A DNA stretch of 8,578 nucleotides from UBA3774 sp045600025 (GTDB lineage Bacteria > Bacillota > Clostridia > Lachnospirales > Lachnospiraceae), in NCBI GenBank assembly GCA_045600025.1, contig JAZRXC010000020.1, forward strand, positions 1 to 8,578, written 5' to 3'. The notes below the pieces were generated by a model. The model was not told where the DNA came from, did no database searches, and worked only from the letters and a program-made list of their open reading frames with translations. Each line of letters starts with the position of its first letter. Positions within the stretch are counted from its first letter, which is position 1. A program made the translations under genes and the position numbers. Positions 1 to 5,212 of the stretch are shown in pieces.

Positions 1-49
1 CCGCAAAAGCTTCAGGCAGTATTATTTTTCCGTCAGTTTCCTGTTTCAT
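1..49 (-). CDS. Partial N-terminus of a leftward gene, cut by window edge
   Basis: An open frame reads leftward from ATG at 49-47 off the left edge: 16 complete codons, beginning MKQETDGKIILPEAFA, with no stop. An in-frame TAA lies two codons upstream of the ATG, so the frame cannot begin further out. An extended -10 (TGC TATACT) ends only 8 bases before the ATG, which leaves no room for a ribosome binding site, so if the start is right the mRNA would be leaderless or nearly so. The product is not recognisable from 16 residues. The frame could be chance; the mirrored promoter is the main support. Confidence 0.35.
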   Translation of the reverse strand, partial: MKQETDGKIILPEAFA

Positions 50-56
50 AAATTAC

Positions 57-65
57 AGTATAGCA
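57..65 (-). promoter_or_regulatory. Extended -10 element of the leftward edge gene
   Basis: On the minus strand the sequence reads TGC TATACT, a sigma-A extended -10. No good -35 is seen at the usual distance, which an extended -10 can tolerate. The predicted start of transcription is about position 50, next to the ATG at 49. The stretch TGTGCTA (67-61) is repeated in mirror image at 111-117 in the pgi promoter. Confidence 0.4.
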
Positions 66-112
66 CAGTTTTGCCGCAAATATAAATCCATCTGCCGCAT
101 TCTTATTTTTTG

Positions 113-121
113 TGCTACAAT
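113..121 (+). promoter_or_regulatory. pgi promoter, extended -10
   Basis: TGC TACAAT forms an extended -10 that would start transcription near 128, about 28 bases before the pgi ATG. The region 17 bp upstream (TGCCGC, 93-98) is a poor -35. TGCCGCA occurs at 72-78 and again at 93-99, 21 bp apart (two helical turns), which could be a regulator site. The promoter is inferred from sequence match only. Confidence 0.45.
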
Positions 122-155
122 AACTGCAGTGTACATTCGTACCGGGAGGAACAAT

Positions 156-1463
156 ATGGATAAAATTCTATTTGATGAGTCCGCACAAGAAACGTTTTGC
201 AGCGGTAAGCAGCTTGGCACATATGAAGGCAGAGCGCTATCAGCAAGAAATACTCTTATATCCGGCACGGGAGCCGGCAGCGATTATATAGGCTGGGTTA
301 ATCTCCCCGTGGACTACGACAAGGAAGAATTTGCCAGAATCCTTGCGGCATCTGAGCGTATAAAAAAGCAGTCTCAGGTGCTCATTGTAATCGGCATCGG
401 CGGTTCATATCTCGGTGCCCGCGCGGCGATTGAGTTTTTGAAGCCGGCGTTTGGCTGCGCTCCTGCAGGAGATATCGAGATTCTCTATGCCGGCAATCAG
501 CTCAGCACGGCATACACTAATTACATCATCAATAAAATCGGCGACAGGGATTTCTCTGTGAACGTTATATCTAAATCCGGAACCACCACAGAGCCGGCAG
601 TTGCTTTCCGCATATTCAAAAAGCTGCTCGAGGAGCGCTACGGCAAGGCTGGCGCGGCAGAGCGCATCTATGCGACTACAGACAAGGCACGCGGCGCACT
701 TAAGAAGCTTGCAGACGCAGAAGGATATGAGACCTTTGTTGTGCCAGATGACATCGGCGGAAGATATTCAGTTCTTACCGCAGTCGGTCTGCTTCCCATC
801 GCAGCGGCGGGATGTGATATTACCGCGCTTATGCAGGGTGCAGCGGCTATGAGAGATGAACTTATTTCGGAGGACTTTGCCGCAAACGCAGCTCTTCGCT
901 ACGCGGCATATAGAAATTTCCATTATGAGCAGGGCAAGAGCATAGAGCTTCTGGCCAATTACGACCCTTCCCTTCACTATATATCAGAGTGGTGGAAGCA
1001 GCTCTACGGTGAGAGCGAGGGCAAGGACCACAAGGGCATTTACCCCGCATCGGTAGACCTTACCACGGACCTTCATTCGATGGGACAGTTTATTCAGGAC
1101 GGCCCGCGCGAGCTAATGGAGACGGTTTTGGATATTGCTGATGAGTCTGCGCCCATAACGATAACCGAGGAAGCGGAGGACCTCGACGGCCTTAATTACC
1201 TCGCCGGCAAGGAGCTTACGTTTGTTAACAAGAGCGCGATGCAGGGAACCATCCTTGCCCACACCGAGGGCGGTGTCCCGAACCTTGTGATACATTTGCC
1301 CCACAGAGACGAAGCGACGCTCGGACAACTCTTCTACTTCTTTGAATTTGCCTGCGGCGTAAGCGGATATATGCTCGGCGTCAATCCGTTCAATCAGCCG
1401 GGTGTAGAGGCCTACAAGAAAAACATGTTCATGCTGCTCGGCAAGCCGGGATATGAGAAATAA
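156..1463 (+). CDS. pgi: Glucose-6-phosphate isomerase
   Basis: A 435-residue cytoplasmic enzyme that interconverts glucose 6-phosphate and fructose 6-phosphate in glycolysis and gluconeogenesis. The length fits the short bacterial (Bacillus-type) PGI form. Visible motifs are GIGGSYLG (80-87), the phosphate-binding loop SKSGTTTEP (139-147), PGI signature 1 DDIGGRYSVL (198-207), GESEGK (285-290) with Glu286 as the likely catalytic base, His307, and signature 2 FNQPGVEAYKK (412-422) with Lys421 as the expected active-site lysine; the residue roles are from by-eye alignment to characterised PGIs. The start is ATG 156 because GGGAGGA (144-150) sits 5 bases before it; an in-frame GTG at 129 lies upstream of that site and is rejected. 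It is monocistronic, ended by a terminator at 1501-1546. No oddity is seen in the protein. Confidence 0.97.
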   Translation: MDKILFDESAQETFCSGKQLGTYEGRALSARNTLISGTGAGSDYIGWVNLPVDYDKEEFARILAASERIKKQSQVLIVIGIGGSYLGARAAIEFLKPAFGCAPAGDIEILYAGNQLSTAYTNYIINKIGDRDFSVNVISKSGTTTEPAVAFRIFKKLLEERYGKAGAAERIYATTDKARGALKKLADAEGYETFVVPDDIGGRYSVLTAVGLLPIAAAGCDITALMQGAAAMRDELISEDFAANAALRYAAYRNFHYEQGKSIELLANYDPSLHYISEWWKQLYGESEGKDHKGIYPASVDLTTDLHSMGQFIQDGPRELMETVLDIADESAPITITEEAEDLDGLNYLAGKELTFVNKSAMQGTILAHTEGGVPNLVIHLPHRDEATLGQLFYFFEFACGVSGYMLGVNPFNQPGVEAYKKNMFMLLGKPGYEK

Positions 1464-1500
1464 TAAAGCCGGATAGACCCGGTAACAGAAAAAACAAGTC

Positions 1501-1546
1501 AAATGCGACAAATCGAAGAAAATCCTTCGGCATGTCGCATTTTTTT
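1501..1546 (+). terminator. pgi terminator; TGCGACA palindromic unit 1
   Basis: A perfect 10-bp inverted repeat (AAATGCGACA 1501-1510 with TGTCGCATTT 1533-1542) runs into seven T at 1540-1546. A second stem, CGAAG/CTTCG (1514-1518, 1525-1529), nests inside with loop AAAATC. It lies 37 bases after the pgi stop and should act as its intrinsic terminator. From TGCGACA to TGTCGCA it spans 36 nt (1504-1539), the same as the two units that follow. Confidence 0.8.
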
Positions 1547-1576
1547 GAAGGAATCTAAAGGATTTCCATAAGAACA

Positions 1577-1619
1577 TGCGACAAACAAAGCATTTCCTCC
1601 GAAAATGTCGCACTTTTTT
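1577..1619 (+). repeat. TGCGACA palindromic unit 2, terminator-like
   Basis: TGCGACA (1577-1583) pairs with TGTCGCA (1606-1612), a 36-nt unit followed by C and six T (1614-1619). It begins TGCGACAAA like unit 1 and ends ATGTCGCA, but the interior differs and has no inner stem. It may act as a backup rightward terminator behind pgi, or be a copy of a short repeat family. No gene lies between units 1 and 2. Confidence 0.65.
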
Positions 1620-1644
1620 ACCTGATTCGCCATCATATGCTCTG

Positions 1645-1685
1645 AAAAAGGCGACATAAAAAAGAGTTTTGGCATATTTGTCGCA
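1645..1685 (-). terminator. TGCGACA palindromic unit 3, terminator for the small leftward gene
   Basis: Read leftward from 1685 this unit begins TGCGACAAA, ends TGTCGCC at 1650 (36 nt, one mismatch at the last base) and continues into five T (1649-1645). It is the mirror-orientation relative of units 1 and 2, and sits about 40 bases beyond the stop of the 90-residue leftward gene, where a terminator is expected. Confidence 0.6.
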
Positions 1686-1725
1686 AATTGTAAGATATCA
1701 ATGGGCGAGCAGACAAAAACTACGC

Positions 1726-1998
1726 TTACATAAAATCTTCTTCTATTACTTTTATTTCCAGGAAATCAAAAGGAATCTGCTCAATGAAAGAGTCCTGCGT
1801 GAAGCGAGCCCTTGCGATGCGCTTGAATTCGTTTATATTTACGTCCAGCCAGATCGGGACAGACAGGTCAAATGTTTCACATGCCGTGCGCAGGCCGTTG
1901 AAGACTTTAGTCGTGCGGCTGTCGGCGGACGAGTCCTCGACCACCATATCGCGCAGCAGATGATTATCTTTTATTTCTTTACACCACATTCTGAACAT
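1726..1998 (-). CDS. Small conserved protein of unknown function, 90 residues
   Basis: The product is acidic, starts MFRMWCKEIKDNHLL, contains VPIWLDVNINEFKR (48-61) and ARFTQDSFIEQIPFDFLEI (64-82), and ends IEEDFM. This matches my memory of a small hypothetical protein type common in Clostridia; no function is known to me. There is no signal peptide, membrane segment or obvious metal site, so it is probably cytoplasmic. The start is ATG 1998: an in-frame TAA lies two codons upstream. A second ATG at 1989 is possible. No clear ribosome binding site precedes either, which is odd for this genome. A terminator-like stem ends only about 16 bases before the start, so expression may depend on read-through of the structured leader at 2014-2156. 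The rightward frame on the opposite strand is taken to be its shadow. Confidence 0.75.
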   Translation of the reverse strand: MFRMWCKEIKDNHLLRDMVVEDSSADSRTTKVFNGLRTACETFDLSVPIWLDVNINEFKRIARARFTQDSFIEQIPFDFLEIKVIEEDFM

Positions 1999-2013
1999 AC
2001 ATTAAGGATATAA

Positions 2014-2156
2014 CATAAAAACCTTTTAGGCAATAGAGAAGAGCTTCTGTTTTGAACGCCGGCAATTGCATTCTACGCAGAAGCTCTTTACTAAAAGGAA
2101 GTTTGTATCAACTATGCAATCCCCATGACCAAGGGATGCGGGAATCTCTTTTTTGT
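2014..2156 (-). ncRNA. Candidate structured small RNA or attenuator leader
   Basis: A leftward transcript from the promoter at 2163-2191 would start near 2156. It can form hairpin 1, GCATCCC with GGGGATTGC (about 2138-2110, one bulged base), then a long hairpin with an 11-bp perfect stem AAGAGCTTCTG/CAGAAGCTCTT (2088-2078 with 2049-2039) and an inner 6-bp stem GAATGC/GCGTTC. An outer 8-bp stem CCTTTTAG/CTAAAAGG (2098-2091 with 2029-2022) encloses the long hairpin and is followed directly by five T (2021-2017), like a terminator. I could not match it to any riboswitch or RNA class I know, including 6S RNA, T-box and c-di-GMP types. It may be a free small RNA of about 140 nt or a leader controlling the 90-residue gene. 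Confidence 0.45.
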
Positions 2157-2162
2157 AAATCA

Positions 2163-2191
2163 AGTTTACCAAATCAAAAGGGGTTTGTCAA
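2163..2191 (-). promoter_or_regulatory. Strong leftward sigma-A promoter
   Basis: TTGACA (2191-2186), a 17-bp spacer and TAAACT (2168-2163) make a near-consensus sigma-A promoter with the start expected near 2156. A small inverted repeat, GTAAA...TTTAC (2155-2169), overlaps the -10 and could be an operator. The strength of the -35 suggests an abundant transcript. Confidence 0.65.
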
Positions 2192-2234
2192 GTAAAATTA
2201 TAAAATATTTTAGGCGCAAAATCAGACAGATTTG

Positions 2235-2263
2235 TTGCCAATTTTACCTGCATGGTTTAATAT
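2235..2263 (+). promoter_or_regulatory. Promoter of the TSCPD-murG operon
   Basis: TTGCCA (2235-2240), a 17-bp spacer and TAATAT (2258-2263) form a good sigma-A promoter about 29 bases before the first ATG. It is divergent from the leftward promoter at 2163-2191, with about 43 bp between the two -35 elements. Confidence 0.6.
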
Positions 2264-2291
2264 TGAACTGATAATGTTCGGAGGTTAATAC

Positions 2292-2546
2292 ATGTACGAA
2301 TATACTACTTTCGGGACCTGCTCCCGCTCAATTAATTTTGACGTGAAAGACGGAAAAGTTACAAATGTAAGTTTTCTCAGAGGCTGCCCCGGCAATCTTC
2401 AGGGTATATCAAAGCTCGTTGAAGGAATGGACGTAGACGAAGCCATATCCAGACTTTCAGGTATCCGCTGCGGATACAAAGAAACCTCTTGCCCGGACCA
2501 GCTCGCAAGAGCGCTTATGAAATACAAAGAAGAGGCGGGCGCATGA
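2292..2546 (+). CDS. TIGR03905-type TSCPD domain protein
   Basis: An 84-residue protein, the usual size for this small family. It carries the name-giving motif TSCPD at 65-69 and Cys at 10, 32, 60 and 67, the set one would expect for metal or nucleotide binding. The TSCPD domain also occurs at the end of some B12-dependent ribonucleotide reductases, but the job of the stand-alone form is not established, so none is assigned. GGAGGT (2280-2285) lies 6 bases before the ATG. The stop TGA shares ATGA with the murG start, so the two are probably translationally coupled and this gene leads the operon. Confidence 0.9.
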   Translation: MYEYTTFGTCSRSINFDVKDGKVTNVSFLRGCPGNLQGISKLVEGMDVDEAISRLSGIRCGYKETSCPDQLARALMKYKEEAGA

Positions 2547-3610
2547 AGAAGATAGTTTTATCAGGCGGCGGTACCGCCGGCCACGTTACACCTAACCTCG
2601 CGCTCGTACCGCTGCTCGCCGAGCGCGGATACGAGATAGTTTATATCGGTTCCAAGACGGGCATAGAAAAAGACCTTGTTGAAAAAGCCGGAATCAAATA
2701 CTACGGCATATCTTCAGGGAAGCTTCGCAGATATTTCAGCCTCAAGAACTTCACCGATCCGTTCAGAGTTATTAACGGATATTTCCAGGCAAAGAAAATT
2801 CTGAAGAATGAGAAGCCCGACATAGTTTTTTCCAAGGGCGGTTTTGTTACGGTTCCGGTTGTCCGCGCAGCAGGCTCGCGCAAGATCCCGGTAATCACGC
2901 ATGAGTCTGACATGACCCCCGGCCTTGCAAATAAATTAAACTTAAAAGTGGCAACCAAGATCTGCTGCAACTTCCCGGAGACTTCAAAATATCTCCCCGC
3001 GGGCAAGGTTGTAGTATCGGGCTGTCCGATAAGGCAGGAGCTTCTTTCCGGTGACGTCAAAAAGGGTCTCAAGCTTTGCGGCTTTGACGGCGAAAAGCCC
3101 GTGCTTATGATTATCGGCGGCAGCATCGGTTCCGTTCATGTTAATGAAGCTATGCGCGCAGTTCTGGACAGAATTCTTCCCACCTTCGACGTGGTCCACA
3201 TTTGCGGCAAGGGCAATCTTGCAACCGACCTTGCGGATCTGGCAGGATACAAGCAGTTCGAGTATGTAAGCGAAGAGCTGGGAGATGTTTTTGCAGCGGC
3301 AGACATAGTCGTATCCCGTGCCGGGGCAAATGCTATCTGCGAGCTGCTCGCGCTGGCTAAGCCCATGCTGCTTATCCCTCTTCCCGCTGCCTCAAGCCGC
3401 GGTGATCAGATATTGAACGCTGACAGCTTTGCGGCGCAAGGCTTTGCCGAGGTTCTGCGCGAGGAGAACATAACGGATGATGTACTGATTGAGAAAATTA
3501 TGACGGTTTACAATGGCCGCGACAAATACACAAGCACCATGAAAAACAGTTCTATCGGTAATGCGGCAAAAGTTATTGCCGAATTGATTGACGAAGTGGC
3601 AGGAAAATGA
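2543..3610 (+). CDS. murG: MurG, UDP-GlcNAc:lipid I N-acetylglucosaminyltransferase
   Basis: A 355-residue peripheral membrane GT-B glycosyltransferase that adds GlcNAc from UDP-GlcNAc to lipid I, giving lipid II, on the inner face of the membrane. The N-terminal glycine-rich loop SGGGTAGHVTPN (7-18) holds the conserved His14. Other landmarks are FSKGGFVTVP (96-105), HESDMTPGLANK (120-131) in place of the HEQN form of E. coli, the second glycine-rich loop IIGGSIGS (190-197), SRAGANAICE (258-267) with the expected UDP-binding Glu267, and SSRGDQILNA (284-293). The start is ATG 2543, overlapping the previous stop (ATGA), since the family begins right before the first loop; an in-frame upstream start is inside the TSCPD gene. 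It sits outside the usual dcw cluster, next to a transporter gene that starts 1 nt after its stop. Confidence 0.95.
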   Translation: MKKIVLSGGGTAGHVTPNLALVPLLAERGYEIVYIGSKTGIEKDLVEKAGIKYYGISSGKLRRYFSLKNFTDPFRVINGYFQAKKILKNEKPDIVFSKGGFVTVPVVRAAGSRKIPVITHESDMTPGLANKLNLKVATKICCNFPETSKYLPAGKVVVSGCPIRQELLSGDVKKGLKLCGFDGEKPVLMIIGGSIGSVHVNEAMRAVLDRILPTFDVVHICGKGNLATDLADLAGYKQFEYVSEELGDVFAAADIVVSRAGANAICELLALAKPMLLIPLPAASSRGDQILNADSFAAQGFAEVLREENITDDVLIEKIMTVYNGRDKYTSTMKNSSIGNAAKVIAELIDEVAGK

Positions 3611-3611
3611 C

Positions 3612-5177
3612 GTGGAAAAATACAAATTAACAAATGACACAATTGATTTGCTTTCCGAGAAAATCGGAGAGATGTACAAGAGCCTCGGCTGCGCTAAGAA
3701 GGAGACCTTCAGAGCGAAGCTCCTTCTTGAGGAGGCGCTGCTCAAGTATCAGAGCCGGTTTGGCGAAGATATTGAAGTGAGTTATCGCGTTTATAAGGTT
3801 ATCGGCCAGACCAGATTCGGTGTGCGTATCGAGGCGCCGAGCTTCGATCCCTTTACCCTTGAAGAAAACCCGATGGCATTTATGGTTAAGTCCATCATGG
3901 GCAACTTTGATGACACGGCCCCTACCTGGCAGTACAAGAATCTTGAGAACCAGGTTGTGTTTTCGGTTCACAAAAAAGCCAAGCTCGGCATGCTGTCGAG
4001 AATCGGTATTGCGCTTGCCATATCCTGCGCGCTCGCCGTTATCGCAAGGCTGCTGCTTCCTCATGAAGTTCTCAGTACGATTGTTACAGATTATCTTCAG
4101 CCGCTGTCTGATGCCTATGCAGGGAGCTTCTGCGTTATGGCAGTGTTGCTTACCTTATTTGCTATTGCGCTTGGCATAGTTCGTATCGGCGACGCGAGCT
4201 CGGTCGGACAGGTCGGAGGCAGGATACTGGGGCAATTTGCCATTTCTCTCGGAATTGTTTCCGTAGTATTTGCGCTGCTGTCGCTTCCTTTTGTTCAGAT
4301 AGGCGATGCGGGCAGCATAAGCTTCGCGGGCAAGACCATCTACGACATTTTTGTCGGATTTATTCCGACAAATATTGTGACACCGTTTATTAATTTTAAT
4401 TCGGTGCACATTATGATTCTCGGCGCGATGTTCGGTTTTTCTCTTCTTGCCATGGGCCAAAAGGGCGAGACCCTTGTTAAAATCTTCGATGAATGCAACC
4501 AGGTTGCGCTCCTTACCAACAATTTCCTTAATAAATTCATTATGATTTATGTTGCGATCAAGGCCTTCGAAATGATTTCCGTCAGCGAGCTTGCGCAGTT
4601 CGCCGGCGCGGGTAAGATCGTAATTGCGATACTCATCGCAGAGCTTCTTATATTTGTTTTCTACACGCTGCATTCAAGCAGCAAAGCCGACATTCCTGTA
4701 AGAGAATACGTCAGAAAGATGATGCCGGCATTTATCGTGTGCCTTTCATCCGCCAATTTCGGCGCCGCATTCAGTACCGTCTGCGACACGGTGGCTTCTG
4801 CCAAGGCACTTAACGAGAAGACAATTATGATGATTAACCTCGGCAGCGTGCTCTTCCAGCCCGCCAGCACCGCGATGTGCATCATTTCCTCATTCATCAT
4901 TGCAAATGAATACGGCGTTGAGATCTCAATCGCTTGGATGATTATCGCAGTAATCCTTTCGGTGATACTGGTAGCATCAATGCCCAATATCCCCGGCGCA
5001 GCAATTTCGGTAATCACGCTGCTGTACGCACAGCTCGGTCTCCCGTCAGAAGCCGTAGCCATGATGATTGCACTGAACGCACTGCTTCAGTTCCCGACGA
5101 TAGCCGTCGATACATGGTGCCTGCAGGGCGAATGCATCAACCTGTATAAAGCGACAGAAGGTGTAAAAGAAGGATAA
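3612..5177 (+). CDS. SDF/DAACS-family symporter with N-terminal cytoplasmic domain
   Basis: A 521-residue membrane protein. Residues about 130-510 hold the glutamate-transporter (SDF) fold: many hydrophobic helices, a hairpin-1 serine motif HSSSKADIP (354-362), a TM7-like segment MINLGSVLFQP (407-417), a hairpin-2 loop ASMPNIPGAA (455-464) and a TM8-like helix with VDTWCLQGE (499-507). By eye the TM7 NMDGT motif reads NLGSV and the TM8 substrate arginine reads Cys503, so substrate and cation coupling may differ from dicarboxylate carriers. Residues 1-125 are soluble; RAKLLLEEALLKYQSRFG (34-51) followed by beta-like strands recalls a degenerate histidine-kinase-type ATPase fold without a proper N-box. 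GTG 3612 is chosen because AGGA (3601-3604) sits 7 bases upstream and the murG stop ends at 3610; an in-frame TTG at 3588 is less likely. It is co-transcribed with murG. Confidence 0.85.
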   Translation: MEKYKLTNDTIDLLSEKIGEMYKSLGCAKKETFRAKLLLEEALLKYQSRFGEDIEVSYRVYKVIGQTRFGVRIEAPSFDPFTLEENPMAFMVKSIMGNFDDTAPTWQYKNLENQVVFSVHKKAKLGMLSRIGIALAISCALAVIARLLLPHEVLSTIVTDYLQPLSDAYAGSFCVMAVLLTLFAIALGIVRIGDASSVGQVGGRILGQFAISLGIVSVVFALLSLPFVQIGDAGSISFAGKTIYDIFVGFIPTNIVTPFINFNSVHIMILGAMFGFSLLAMGQKGETLVKIFDECNQVALLTNNFLNKFIMIYVAIKAFEMISVSELAQFAGAGKIVIAILIAELLIFVFYTLHSSSKADIPVREYVRKMMPAFIVCLSSANFGAAFSTVCDTVASAKALNEKTIMMINLGSVLFQPASTAMCIISSFIIANEYGVEISIAWMIIAVILSVILVASMPNIPGAAISVITLLYAQLGLPSEAVAMMIALNALLQFPTIAVDTWCLQGECINLYKATEGVKEG

Positions 5178-5212
5178 AGAGTAAATAAAAGCAAACAGGA
5201 AGGATATATCAA

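Noticed and set aside
1113..1613. Leftward open frame of 166 codons over the end of pgi and the first two palindromic units
   Set aside because: It lies antisense to well-conserved pgi sequence and to terminator stems, has no ribosome binding site, and its product is rich in Arg, Cys and Phe in the manner of a shadow frame.
1501..1690. The three TGCGACA units as a CRISPR array
   Set aside because: The units differ in orientation and in interior sequence, there are no equal spacers, and no cas gene is near. The length of 36 nt is a coincidence with CRISPR repeat size.
1669..2013. Rightward open frame of 114 codons opposite the 90-residue gene
   Set aside because: Its translation is of low plausibility, no ribosome binding site or promoter fits, and the opposite strand carries a protein-like sequence with a terminator in the right place.
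2039..2156. Known riboswitch (purine, SAM, THF, fluoride, ZTP, c-di-GMP, preQ1), T-box or 6S RNA
   Set aside because: None of the conserved core sequences that I know for these classes is present, and the branching does not suit the 6S central bubble. An unfamiliar class cannot be excluded.
4155..4673. Leftward open frame of 172 codons inside the symporter gene
   Set aside because: It is the reverse of membrane-helix codons; the charged, Arg/Asn-rich product is the typical shadow of a hydrophobic gene.
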